Positions 23,031 to 33,725 are shown, counted from the first letter of the stretch. The stretch is DNA of 64,000 bases from Hysterangium stoloniferum (GCA_015178975.1 WHVD01000002.1:496001-560000); one strand, 5' to 3'. A program made the numbers and translations. Notes: a model not told the origin generated them from the letters alone.

Positions 23031-23839
23031 GACATAATGAAGGGGTGTTAAATGGCTTGTGCATCATGGACATGATGGAACTGGCCCCCCCTTCTCTGAA
23101 CAATAATATCCCTTGGATCACCACGACCTGTGTCACCTTCTCCAGGGAGGATGACTGCAAGTTCATCACTGGTTGGAAGGTTGTACCGTCTGGGATGATT
23201 AAAAGCCTTGTAGCTCAACCTGACATGCAACCTTGGAGTCTCTGCCTGTGTCCTCAATCGTTCATGTGCCTGGCAATAGAGTTCTATAAAGGGATTATAT
23301 TGTTCCATCATATCTTGGAGATCAGAAAAGGTTTGGTTGTTTAGGTTCCGATTTGCCCTGTGATTCTGCCTCTGCTGCAATGCCTGTCTCAGTCCATCTT
23401 CCTCTGCTAATGCAGGATCATGGATGTAAAGCTGAGCATAACTACGTGATGCACCTTCTGTGTAAGGAATCAAGGAGCCATGCTGGTGATACAATTCACC
23501 ATGAATTTTGAAGACATATGGGCCACCACCACCTTGTAAGACAGATTCATCCAAATTGACACCCAATGATGTAAATGCAAATGCATTATTATAGGCACGA
23601 ATATACTTGAGAAATTCCCTGCTATTGTCCGTATTATCCTCCAGGAGAGCCCTTAAAGTATGAGGGACTGGCTCAAGTATTGGGAGGGCCACCTTTCCTT
23701 GCTTGCAACACTTGCCAAATTCTGGATGTGTCTTAGAGCTATGTGAGAGACGCTCATCCATCCAGTGAAAGGCTCTGAAGTCTGGGCATTGTATAGTCAT
23801 AGGACCCAAGTCATGTCTTGGAAACCTGGCCTCCACAAC

Positions 23840-24860
23840 TGGTTGTTGTCCAATGGGTAATTGTGGAATAGGAGGTGGAGGTGGAGGTATAACTGCAGGC
23901 TGTAAAATTGCTGGAGGTTGGGGAATAGCTGCAGGTGGAGGAATAGCTGCAGGTGCAGCTAACTGTAGCTGCTGATGCTGTTGTTGTTGTGGAACTGGAT
24001 TTCCAGGTGGATGGTGAAGCTGTAGTGGTGCCCACTGCACAATAAGTGGTTGTTGTTGTTGTTGAACTGGATTTTGAGGTGGATGGTGATGCTGTGGTGG
24101 TGCTAACTGCAAAATATGTACCTGCTGTTGTGGAGCTGGATTTTCAGGTGGATTTTCAGGTGGATGGTGAAGCTGTGGTGGTGCCCACTGCATAATAGGT
24201 AGTTGCTGCTGTTGTGGAACTGGATTTCCAGGTGGTTGGTGAAGCTGTGGTGGTGCCCACTGCACAATAGGTTGTTGTTGTTGTTGTGGAACTGGATTCT
24301 GAGGTGGATGGTGATGCTGTGGTGATGCCAACTGCAAAATGGGTACCTGTTGTTGTGGAGCTGGATTTCCAGATAAATGGTGAATCTGTGGTGGTGCCCA
24401 CTGCACAATAGGTGGTTGCTGCTGTTGTGGAACTGTATTTCCAGGTGGTTGGTGAAGCTGTGGTGGTGCCCACTGCACAATAGGTGGTTGTTGTTGTTGT
24501 GGAACTGGATTCTGAGGTGGATGGTGATGCTGTGGTGGTGCCAACTGCAAAATGGATACCTGTTGTTGTGGAGCTGAATTTCCAGATAGATGATGGAGCT
24601 GTGGTGATGCCCACTGCACAATAGATGGTTGCTGCTGTTGTGGAACTGGATTTCCAGGTGGTTGGTGAAGCTGTGGTGGTGCCCACTGCACAATAGGATG
24701 TTGTTGTTGTTGTAGAACTGGAATCTGAGGTGGATGGTGATGCTGTGGTGGTGCCAACTGCAAAATGGGTACCTGTGGTTGTGGAGCTGGATTTCCAGGT
24801 GGATGGTGATGCTGTGGTGGGGCTAACTGCAAAATGGGTGCCTGTGCCTGGAGTTGTGGT
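23840..24860. repeat. Coding repeat: alternating Gln/Pro/His-rich modules in the Helitron protein
   Basis: Two module types alternate on the minus strand. One contains ILQLAPPQHHHPP and the other IVQWAPPQLHQPPGNPVPQQ. The combined period is roughly 165 bp, with about six rounds. Adjacent modules are close to identical in DNA, indicating recent tandem expansion. Confidence 0.75.
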
Positions 24861-25014
24861 ATGACATTAGCAGGTGGATGACCATGGTGCAGTGGTGCAG
24901 ATTGGATAATTTTAGCAGCTTTATTTCCTCGTCCACGACCCCACCTAAAAGGCTGTAATGGTGGCAAATCTGCATACTGTCTAAGCAAAAGATCCACTGC
25001 ATCAGAGCCAACTG

Positions 25015-25632
25015 TGGCAGAGCCACTTGCAGCAGAGCCACCTGCAGCAGAGCCACTTGCAGCAGAGCCACTTGCAGCAGAGCCACTTGCAGCAGAGCCA
25101 CTTGCAGCAGAGCCACTTGCAGCAGAGCCACTTGCAGCAGAGCCACTTGCAGCAGAGCCACTTGCAGCAGAGCCACTTGCAGCAGAGCCACTTGCAGCAG
25201 AGCCACTTGCAGCAGAGCCACTTGCAGCAGAGCCACTTGCAGCAGAGCCACTTGCAGCAGAGCCACTTGCAGCAGAGCCACTTGCAGCAGAGCCACTTGC
25301 AGCAGAGCCACTTGCAGCAGAGCCACTTGCAGCAGAGCCACTTGCAGCAGAGCCACTTGCAGCAGAGCCACTTGCAGCAGAGCCACTTGCAGCAGAGCCA
25401 CTTGCAGCAGAGCCACTTGCAGCAGAGCCACTTGCAGCAGAGCCACTTGCAGCAGAGCCACTTGCAGCAGAGCCACTTGCAGCAGAGCCACTTGCAGCAG
25501 AGCCACTTGCAGCAGAGCCACTTGCAGCAGAGCCACTTGCAGCAGAGCCACTTGCAGCAGAGCCACTTGCAGCAGAGCCACTTGCAGCAGAGCCACTTGC
25601 AGCAGAGCCACTTGCAGTAGAGCCACCTGGCT
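25015..25632. repeat. 15-bp minisatellite (AGCAGAGCCACTTGC), ~40 copies
   Basis: About 40 head-to-tail 15-bp units, almost all identical; variants occur only at the ends (CACCTGC near 25035 and CAGTAG at the right edge). The unit is a multiple of three, so the Helitron frame stays open and encodes Ser-Ala-Ala-Ser-Gly. Several other frames are open too, for the same reason. Confidence 0.95.
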
Positions 25633-25969
25633 GAGCCACCAAAAATGGATTATCAGATTGACCTCTACCAACAGGAAGATGGAGATCTCGGAATGGTTGA
25701 AGAGGAGGTGGTATATTAGAATTCACAGCTAAATGCCAATGACGATCAGATGGAGATGTCATTTGCAATTGTGCCCTATGCTGCCTTCACTCCTCTGCCC
25801 GATTACGCTCAGGTGTTCGATCCATAATAATGGAGAGGGCTCAAGAGCAAAAAGTATAAGCCAGTGCAATATGACAAAGAGAGCTATATAGCTTCTCTAA
25901 AACTAAACAGCAGCAGCAGACACAGAAAATCTGTTCCAGAGAGGAGGAGAGGAATGAGAGCATAAGTTG

Positions 25970-26640
25970 AATTGAATTAGGATAAAATAAAGCATAAATC
26001 AATTTTCACAGAATGGGGGAAGGTATCAATACTAACCTTGAGGAACGTCTTATCTTTTGGAAGAATAAAAACAGTAACAAAGCAAAAAAGCCACACAATA
26101 GGAGTTAATTCCACTGTATAAATAATCATTAAGCAAAGAAAGGTGAAATTAAACACAGGGATAGGACTTACCTTCAATACTCCACTCTATGCATAGGGAG
26201 TACTCACAAAAGCAATGGAAAATGCTAGGGAAGTAGAAATCAGACAAATGGGTCTAAAATGACCCAAAAACGCGAAAAATAAAGCATGAATAATTTTCAG
26301 TAACATGAGAGAGTGTATGAATACTAACCTGGAGCTGTTTTATATATCCCAGGAAGAATAAAAACAGCAATAATCCCAAAAAGCCACACAATGGGAGTCA
26401 ATGGCAACTGTATGAATTATCCTTAAGCAAAAAATGGTGAAACTAATCCCAGAGACATGGCTTACCTTCAATACTCCACCTATATTCACAGGGAGCACTC
26501 ACAACAGCAGTGGAGAGTGTCAGAGAAAAATAAGTTGGATAATAGGCTCTAAAATAGCCCAAAAATGCAAAGAATAAAGTATAAATAATTTCAAACAGCA
26601 TAAGAAAGCCCAAAACATACCTGGAAATTATAGGATAGCC
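25970..26640. repeat. ~297-bp tandem repeat upstream of the Helitron coding region
   Basis: A unit starting near 25975 recurs near 26275 and, truncated, near 26572. Shared pieces are AATACTAACCT, GGAAGAATAAAAACAG, AAAAAGCCACACAAT and CTTACCTTCAATACTCCAC. On the minus strand the last reads GAAG|GTAAGT or GAAG|GTAAGC, a good 5' splice site in each full unit. This suggests repeated leader exons or promoter units. No coding was seen from 26640 to 27160. Confidence 0.75.
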
Positions 26641-27169
26641 TTCAAACAGTGTGTGGGGAAATTATGAATGAGCAGAAGTGCCAGGAAAAGACAATTTGAC
26701 TGCAAATAAATTATTTAATCAATCAAAAAGCAAGAATTGATTAATAATAACTACAGACTCACCACACCTGTGAGATAGCCCCAAGGGTCCAGAAATACTT
26801 CAGAGAAGAGGCCACCTCTAATATGGAGAGTAGAGAGCCAGAAGGGAGGCAGATTCCATCTGCAGGATGACATGATAATAAATAATTATTAATTAAAAAA
26901 GGAACATTAAACAGGATTGAATACAGTCTTAACACACCTTGACAAAGGTTTAATACCTTGAGAAATAATTGCAGGTGGCCACTTTGAGGAAAAGACGGCT
27001 GGGTGAGAGGGAAGGGAGATAAGAGTGGCAGCCTTGAGGCTTGACCACAGGCTTCCTGTGTTCCCGCGCTGGCAAGGAGAATGCTCCCATGGTGCAGTTT
27101 TCGAAAGTATTTCTGCATGTTCCCACGGTGTCATTAAATACTCCTGCAAGCACCTGCACTGACTAATTG

Positions 27170-27315
27170 AAAAATTCGGGCGCTAACGCACCCTCATCGG
27201 GGTAACTCACCCTTATCGGGGCAACTCACCCTCATCAGGATTTCTGGGCCAGATCGGGGAAAGTTCGGGCGCTCCGCGCCCTCACGCATTTGGGCACCTG
27301 TGATGCCTCAAAGTT
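27170..27315. repeat. GC-rich stem-loop cluster
   Basis: Contains TTCGGGCGCTAACGCACCCTCA, repeated CATCGGGGTAACTCACCC pieces and TTCGGGCGCTCCGCGCCCTCA. The last matches the cluster at 19260-19350 (TTCGGGTGCTCCGTGCCCTCA). It lies on the 5' side of the Helitron. Confidence 0.7.
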
Positions 27316-27407
27316 CCCACCACCCACAGCCCAACTTTACTTTCTTTGATGACATTCAGGACTAGTCCATATGCCAATCATACATATTAAAGGTATAGAA
27401 AAGTATT

Positions 27408-27479
27408 GAGCCAGCCTGGGTTGAACCAAGGACCTCCTGGCTATATATGCCAGTGCTTAACCACCTGAGATGCTGGACC
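27408..27479 (-). tRNA. tRNA-like sequence (degenerate tRNA or SINE head)
   Basis: Seventy-two bases fold as a cloverleaf on the minus strand. The acceptor is GGTCCAG with CTGGCTC (one mismatch), the anticodon stem is CTGGC/GCCAG with a seven-base ATATATA loop (anticodon position ATA), and the T arm contains GGTTCAACC. The A-box region (CATCTCAGGTGG) and B-box region are both recognisable. The mismatched acceptor, weak D stem and unusual anticodon point to a pseudo-tRNA or the head of a tRNA-derived SINE rather than a working tRNA. Confidence 0.5.
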
Positions 27480-27581
27480 TTATTTGGTAGTATTGCTTAG
27501 AGGGTATATGCATACTCATGTATTCTACATGTCACAATTGACTGATGCCAACTTGGGGCTTACATATAACAGTTACATATA

Positions 27582-27780
27582 CAGTGGCTCAAAAAACTGC
27601 CCCAATGTTTTCTCATTTTTGAAATGTTGGGTTGGTATGGACAACTGACATTGGCAGAAAATCTAAGTAAATTATAGAAGCCTTGAAGATACATAAGCTT
27701 TGGTTCATGTGATTTGGATCAAAACCCATTGAATAATAAATCAATCAACATAGCCACTCATTGGGGTGGTTTTTTGACCA
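27582..27780. mobile_element. Tc1/mariner-type terminal repeat or MITE
   Basis: Starts TA-CAGTGGCTCAAAAAACTGCCCCAATG. Near the other end it has the inverted counterpart CATTGGGGTGGTTTTTTGACC (27759-27779). The layout matches each ~206-bp terminal repeat of the Tc1 element at 28306-30243 but with a different sequence, so this is a lone end or MITE of another Tc1 family. No transposase is present. Confidence 0.6.
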
Positions 27781-27959
27781 TTCATTTTTTCAGTTGTGTT
27801 CCTACTGTTGTGCACCAGTACAAGGCAAGGGACTGTGGGAACAATAAAAAATGTCATGTGACTTTATTTGTATCTGTTTGACAGATTTAAAGTGGTTCAA
27901 CCACATCCTGACTTCTTACCACCATCATGAGATTTATTTCTGCTGCTCAACACTCTTCT

Positions 27960-28260
27960 GTTGTCTCCTGTTAGGGTACGTACATGGCAGGTTTCCAGAG
28001 AAACCCACAGAATATCTGGTAGGACTTGGCTTCAGCTTATAGGCTGCACCCTCGTGAGATCGTGTTCTCCAATTTTAGACAGGTGGACAGGAATCCCAGG
28101 GAGTCCAGGTGGGGTTCGTGGGTCGAGGGGTCATAGGTCGGAGGTTGTGTCGAGAGGTCGTGAGTCATGATAGATAAGAGAGATAGATGCACCAGAGCCT
28201 GTGGGCTCCGACTAGCATGAGTGGTGTAATTCAAGTAGGAGTTTAGAACAGAAAATGTAT
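27960..28260. repeat. Dispersed repeat fragment, possibly LTR-derived
   Basis: A segment at 28020-28056 (GGACTTGGCTTCAGCTTATA-GGCTGCACCCTC) recurs inverted at 32235-32272. The surrounding 300 bp are otherwise unlike the rest of the window. I see no gene. Confidence 0.4.
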
Positions 28261-28542
28261 TAGATTATTGGGGGGAATCTAAGCCAATTTTCTGACTGGA
28301 TTGTACAGTAGGCAACAAAACTGTTCGGATGTTTCTTTGTTTTGAAAAGATCCTTTAGCATTAGCCCAAAATAAATTCTAAAAATTCTGAATAAATTATG
28401 ATAGATGCTCTAATATAACTAAATGTTGATTACATAACCATGATGTGATATGTCCATTTATGGTGATGTAATAATAGGATTAATGAAGCTTGTACATCCA
28501 AATGGTTTTGTTGCCTGTATTTTATAAACCCTATATACTAAA

Positions 28543-29892
28543 CTAGTACTTGGTATACCCTCCCTTGGCCTTAATTACAGCTTCTACTCTTCTAGGCACA
28601 CTCTCTATCAAGTTCTGACACACCTCCTTTGGTATCTTTTCCCATTCCACTTGACAGCGCTCCCAAAGCTCCTCCACTCCACTAGGTGGTGTTTCATAGT
28701 CAGCTAGCCTCCTTTTCAAGTGCCCCCAGAGATGCTCTATGGGGTTTAGATCTGGAGACTGTGATGGCCACTTCATCACATTGTAGCTATGGTCATCAAA
28801 CCACTTTCGAGCCAGTTTGCTGGTATGCTTTGGATCATTATCATGCTGGAAGATGATATCAGATGGAGTTTTCTTGTAAAACTCAAGGGATTGCTGAAGT
28901 TCACCCTCCAAGATAGAGCAGTAAAGCTGTGAATCCATCTTCCCTTCAATCCTAGTGGCATATCCAATGCCTTCCCAAAGCATGCAACCCCACATCATCA
29001 CACTACCACCACCAAACTTCAATGTTCCCTCCACCTCCCTATCAGTCAACCCCTCCCCCACCTTTTTCCACACCCACTGTTAGAATATGATAACGTGATT
29101 AATCGTAATCTCATATCTCGTCTTGTGACTGTATATGTTCTGGCCAGTTCACACATGTGATTGATATATTTAGTTAGAGTTCACTAGATCCGTAGCATGC
29201 CATCATGCACACACCAGTGCACAGACCATGTATACTAGTATATAGCTAGTTCAGATGAGGCGTAGATCCCTCATCTGAAAGCCTAGCAATATCACCGGCT
29301 TAGCATCTACCCGCTCTACTCTTAGTGGCTACACTCCAACAGTAGAGAGTCATTGTACTGTGAAACTTAGGCTAGCAGATTATAACACCCACTTCCTTCC
29401 ATCTGACCCAAGACGACTGATTTTGGTCTCATCAGAGAATACAACTCTCTTCCAGTCCTCCAGAGTGTACTCCTGATGTCTCTCTGCCCACTGTAGCCTC
29501 TCCCTCCTGTGAGATTGTTGCAGAAAAGGGCACTTCTTCTTCACCACAGGCTTTAGGCCAGCTTTGCGTAAGGCACAATGAACAGTTTGGGAGGAGAGGG
29601 ATTGATTTGTGACATCCTGAAGAGACTTGGTAACTTGCACTGCATTATCAGCTTTCTGCCTGCAAATGAGATGCTTAGCATAGCTGATATTGGCAGATGT
29701 AAGTTTAGTTGGATGACCACCAGAGGACTTGGGAGCCTCAGGACAGTATTCAGAGTGTATTTTTGAGATAGTTCCAATGCTAACACCAGTGGTCTGATGA
29801 ATAGAGTGCCCAGAGACATTATAGAGGAGCAGAGTAATGATGTGTTTACAAATAGTAGGGGGAACAGTGTGCATGGTGAACTGTGGGGACAA
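28543..29892 (-). pseudogene. Tc1-type transposase, split by a solo LTR
   Basis: DD34E-type transposase that would cut and paste the element at TA sites. An N-terminal helix-turn-helix region (VSGHSIHQTTGVSIGTISKI) precedes the first catalytic Asp in VVFSDETKI. The second Asp is in FQHDNDPKHTS and the Glu in SPDLNPIEHLW. The two halves (29892-29393 and 29072-28543) are in the same frame once the LTR and one 5-bp target-site copy are discounted, giving 344 codons, the normal Tc1 length. The only visible lesion is therefore the LTR. Confidence 0.9.
29078..29387. mobile_element. Solo LTR (Ty1/copia-like) inside the Tc1 transposase
   Basis: Begins TGTTAGAATATG and ends GATTATAACA, a TG...CA LTR of 310 bp. 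It is flanked by a perfect 5-bp target-site duplication CCCAC (29073-29077 and 29388-29392). No internal retroelement sequence remains, so it is the product of LTR-LTR recombination. The terminal sequence resembles copia LTRs. Confidence 0.9.
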
Positions 29893-30245
29893 GCATGTTA
29901 AAAGGCCTTGTATATATACTTGAATATGAACAAATCATGTGACTTTTGGGTTCAAGGTTCAGGTTTCAGGTTGTGGAAGTAAAGTCATGTGATCATGAAT
30001 ATTTTTAGACCACTTCTTTGCTCTGTGAATCTTGGCAACAAAACCATTCAGATGTACAAGCTGCATTCATAATATTATTGCATGGCCATAAATAGACATA
30101 TGACATCATGGTTATGTAATCAACTTTTCGTGATATTAGAGCATCTATCATAATTTATTCAGAATTTGTAAAATTTATTTTGGGCTAATGCTAAAGGATC
30201 TTTTCAAAACAAAGAAACATCTGAATGGTTTTGTTGCCTACTGTA

Positions 30246-31085
30246 CAGTATGTACAACATCTGCCAGACTAAATAGACTGTGGAATGAATGTCATACCAA
30301 ATCCAGTAATAATGAAATGAAACTAGCAAAACATAAAATGAGAATAGTAAACACCAAATTTGGTGTTAGGAATGGGACAGAACAGAGTGGAGTCTGAATT
30401 GTGACAAATCATAAACCATAATGGGAAACGGAGCGGGAGTGGCGTCTGAATTGTGACATGTCATTTGACTAAAATGGGAATGGGGCTCTGTTAGAGGGAT
30501 GACAGGTTTTATGAGTGGGGTCCGGTGACTGATGCGCGGGATGAGGTCAGACATAGACAAGGGCGGAGTTTGGTGGGTTTTCCGGTGACTGAAACACAAT
30601 GTAACGAAGACAGATGTAGACAAGTCTGATGTATGGAGTCTGGTGGGAATTCCAGTAAACTGACAATGGGTGCGTATAGGGCATGGGTGTGTATCAGTTA
30701 GTGCCTGGAGTCTGGTGGGATTTCCAGTCATAACATCTCCCTTCTCAATCAAGGCAATTCCCATCACCAAACCCACAAAAGAACTGGTCTAGGCAAGGGT
30801 ACAGTATGAGTCACTAAGGCCTGACAACTCTCTTACATATAGGTCCAAACCACACACAACTAACAGCTCCTCCCCATCATAGTTCAGTCTAATGCTCATA
30901 TAAACAAGTCCATCATTGAAACTGGAGAAGGGGGGATTTGCATTGTCTCATCAAATTTGTTTAATAGTTCCATGATCATTTTGTCACATTTTTGCTGGAC
31001 ATGCAAGAGCCTAGACTGAAGGCTGAAATACATGAAGGATATCTCAGGTAACCTTTCATAAAGGGAGTGTTCTAAGATCTGAATG
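30246..31085. other. No gene recognised; weak tandem motif
   Basis: Between 30385 and 30735 variants of GGAGTCTGGTGGGATTTCCAGT recur about five times with spacing of 50-70 bp, interleaved with TGAATTGTGACA motifs. No convincing coding region was seen. Confidence 0.4.
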
Positions 31086-31089
31086 TATA

Positions 31090-31320
31090 TGTATCAATAG
31101 TCAACCTTGGGGACAGCATGAAGACATCTGATCAGTACATGCAAAATTTGCAATGTATCATCATGTACTCTAAGCAGGTCCACAAGTTGAATAAACAATT
31201 CCCTTTGTATTGCCATTCTTCCTCTCTCCATTGGGATCATGAGCTCCTCGGACCATTTGGGAATCAACTGAGTGACCTCTCCCAGAGTCCTTGATCATGT
31301 GAAGAGGGTTTGAGCCAATA
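31090..31320 (-). pseudogene. Fragment of the helical module found in the NLR paralogue at 46 kb
   Basis: On the minus strand one frame reads IPKWSEELMIPMERGRMAIQ, then LLRVHDDTLQILHVL, then HAVPKVDY. This parallels IPEWSSEVTSITEGGRTISK, LRAHDDALQILHVLL and HIVPKVDY in the NLR 5' half at 46095-46280. An upstream minus-strand frame (to 31657) is open but unrecognised. It is probably a remnant of another NLR-type gene. Confidence 0.6.
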
Positions 31321-31607
31321 GAATCCTGTGATACTGACCTAACCAGGTTGTGATTGATGGAGGCATGGTGGGGTATCTCATTTGGTAGTCCTGTGCAATC
31401 ACCATTATTTCCTCCTCTGAAATCCAAGAAGCATAGTACATGTCCCACTTGTCATTCATAGGTTCATTGTAAACCAGTTGTCTGTGGTAGGTGCATTGAA
31501 GCATTACTCGACATGATGGAAATTCCAAAATCACATCATTATAATGGGTAGGTGGAGGGTCTCTTTCTGGTGTTTTTGATAGTTCCTGGCATGAATGTGG
31601 TTTTTGG

Positions 31608-32215
31608 GTTGTGTTACGACCATGTCGCAACCCAATGGTCCCCAAGGTTATCGCCACCTATCAATGTTTCAAGTTATCACATCAGAAACTGTCAGTCTCC
31701 CAATGCTGAGGTATGTTTTCATGGCGATCAAACCCTGTTTACGCCTCCATCAAAATATACTTGTACTATCTGATATGTCCCCTTTTTATTATGATGATCC
31801 ATTCTACCCTATGTTTCACATATGCCTATATATACTTGTAACCCTCAGACTATTTCCTTTTCTTGTAATTCCACTCTTGGTTAATCATGGCCTCCAAACT
31901 TATCATAACCTTCCTGTTCCTACTCAAGTTTATTTGTCAGTAATGTTTCTGCTCTTCCCTTAGTTAGTATTTTCTAGATGCCGAATACTTGTATATGAAT
32001 CGACTGTAGTTGTAGTTACTAGTCAATCAGAATATCGACTCAGAACACCCACATTCATCTCTAGAGTCTTATACTAAGTATCCTGCTCTCTGCCTACACA
32101 TGCGCTCGCCCACTCTCAGTCCCTGACCCCTCAGCCCAACACTCGACTTATCCTTCAGTCCCAATCAGTGACTCACCATGAGGTACTCGTTAGGACTAGT
32201 CTTCTCCCGTCTGAA
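31608..32215 (+). mobile_element. Possible LTR ahead of a decayed gag-protease region
   Basis: Starts TGTTACGACC, a common start of Ty3/gypsy LTRs in fungi. Its right part (32080-32210) resembles the right part of the LTR at 57600-57735 around GACTCACCATGAGGT and the following TTCTCCC. It directly precedes a decayed gag in the same orientation. The right border is not clear, and no paired LTR was seen. Confidence 0.45.
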
Positions 32216-32339
32216 ATTTAAGGACACCTGATGGATATTTGTGAGGGTGCAGCATATAAGCTGAAGTCAAGTCCTTCTGATCGGTCCCCATTGGCCTACT
32301 GACATTAGTCAGTTTTCAGTTCTTAACAGGTTGCAACAC

Positions 32340-33450
32340 AGTTGTAACACCAGAAGAGTTTACAGGAGAAGTGCCATCAATGTTGAAGAATTTTATTGCT
32401 CAATGTGAAATGGTCTTTTGATCTCGACCAAAGTTGTATGACTCTGATTAGTCAAAAATTACAATGGTAACTTCTTAAGTTTGTAAAACTGCTCAAGAGT
32501 GGTGGCAACCTTACTTGTTAAATCCTCCAAATCCACCTCTGTCTTTTCTTGCAGATTATCTTGATTTTTTAGATGAATTGTATGCTCAATTTGGAGATAT
32601 TGATGTAGAAGAAGCTGAAGAAAAACTCAACAATCTTTGAATGAAGAGTCATCATCATGTTGTGAAGTATTCAATACAATTTATGAGTCTTGCTGCTCAA
32701 ACTTGATACAACAAGTTTGCTCTATGATCTTGATTTCACAAAGGACTTCCTGATTGAATCAAGGACAAAATTGTAAAGCTTCCAAGTTCAACTGGAGAGT
32801 TTTGCTGAATTACAAACAGTAGCCCTTTGACTTAATTCTTATTATTGGATGTGAGAAAATGAATGACAACAAGATACAGGATTGACTTTGACTCTGCAAA
32901 GATTTGAAAGAAGACAATCAACAATGCCTTCAACATCCACTTTGACATCAAGAATACCTTTGACTTCAAAACTGGTACAGACTTCAAGAATAATTAGGCC
33001 TTTGATTCAAGGAAAACAAACTTCAACAATTCTTGGACCTGATGGTTGATTATTACCTGCTGAGCAAGAAAGAAGATTTAAAGAAGGTTTATGGATTTTA
33101 TGTGGAGAAAAAGGTCATTCAGCAAGGAATTGTCCAAAATGACAATCTTGACTGGTAGTGAAAGGATGAATTGTTGAATGTCAAGATTAGACAACTCAAT
33201 TCAATAAGTCAAATAAAAAATTGAAAAAGGATACTCTTCAGATGTGTGAAGAGTATCAAAGACAATTTGATCACATCAAAAAAGACTTCAGTGTAATATT
33301 ACAAGCAGTAACAATTTGATTCATTAATTATCAAACTTAAATTGGAGAAAATCTCAAAAATAAAAGTATTAATTGATTCAGGATTTAGTCATATATTCAT
33401 GGACAAACAATTTGATTGACAAAAAAATCTATCCTTGATCTACTTAATAA
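32340..33450 (+). pseudogene. Decayed Ty3/gypsy gag and protease
   Basis: Gag-like coding is visible as FLDELYAQFGDIDVEEAEEK (about 32567-32626). A nucleic-acid-binding zinc knuckle remains as C-GEKGHSARNC (about 33100-33144), and a retropepsin active site as VLIDSGFSHIF (about 33365-33397). Many in-frame stops are TGA at places where Gag and protease normally have Arg, consistent with CGA to TGA transitions. No reverse transcriptase follows. The copy is old and dead. Confidence 0.75.
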
Positions 33451-33539
33451 TCTATTGAAGAACTTGAGACTGAAGAACACTGGGAACTCAGAAGAAGTGG
33501 GCTTAGAGCAAAATCATGTTGAGTGACTTTACTTTCAGA

Positions 33540-33725
33540 GTTCATTCAGATATGATGGGATGGGGATCATCAAATATAATGCCCAAATGGACTCCATCAG
33601 ACTCAAGCTGTTGGAAGCTGGCCATGTTATCACAAATGCCAATTATCTCAGCCTATTGATGCTACCAGAAGATTTCAATATTATGGCAATGTCAATTGAT
33701 TATGAAGTTGAAATTTGAAATGAAA
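33540..33725 (+). pseudogene. Possible Ty1/copia gag fragment
   Basis: One plus-strand frame reads MDSIRLKLLEAGHVITNANY followed by LSLLMLPEDFNIMAMSIDYE. That pattern (a helix, then a short loop, then LxxLP-EDF) resembles copia gag proteins. It is too short for certainty and lacks any flanking element. Confidence 0.35.

Larger units (their letters stand above)
23048..25768 (-). pseudogene. Helitron N-terminal protein region with Ser/Ala/Gly and Gln/His/Pro repeats
   Basis: A 906-codon frame begins MQMTSPSDRHWHLAVNSN. It contains about 40 copies of a Ser-Ala-Ala-Ser-Gly pentapeptide, then a Pro/Gln/His-rich repeat region (about 24860-23830). Last comes a conserved Helitron leader segment (KYIRAYNNAFAFTSLGVN, then GPYVFKIHGELYHQHGSLIP and SYAQLYIHDP). 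The end is out of frame with the next Helitron segment, so one frameshift separates them. The low-complexity part looks like expanded repeat DNA inside the coding region and may not affect function. Confidence 0.85.
19255..27320 (-). mobile_element. Decayed Helitron (Rep/helicase rolling-circle transposon)
   Basis: The minus strand carries, in order, a long low-complexity N-terminal region, a Helitron-like N domain, a Rep domain with HUH motif, and a Pif1-type helicase (25768 to 19603). The coding region has two frameshifts (near 23040 and near 22437) and two in-frame TGA stops (21640-21642 and 19951-19953), so it is non-autonomous now. GC-rich stem-loop clusters at 19255-19525 and 27170-27310 bracket it. 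The outer borders are inferred; the core is certain. Confidence 0.85.
28306..30243 (-). mobile_element. Tc1/mariner element with compound ~206-bp terminal inverted repeats
   Basis: Flanked by TA on both sides (28304-28305 and 30244-30245) and ending in CAGTAGGCAACAAAAC at each terminus. The terminal inverted repeats span about 28306-28516 and 30031-30243. Each repeat is itself a foldback: it begins GGCAACAAAAC and ends GTTTTGTTGCC. The transposase lies between them on the minus strand and is split by a 310-bp solo LTR at 29078-29387. Confidence 0.88.

Noticed and set aside
25014..25671. Plus-strand and alternative-frame proteins of Ala/Glu/Pro, His/Leu/Gln or Val/Ala/Leu repeats
   Set aside because: The 15-bp unit is open in several frames. 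Only the minus-strand Ser-Ala-Ala-Ser-Gly frame continues into recognisable Helitron protein.
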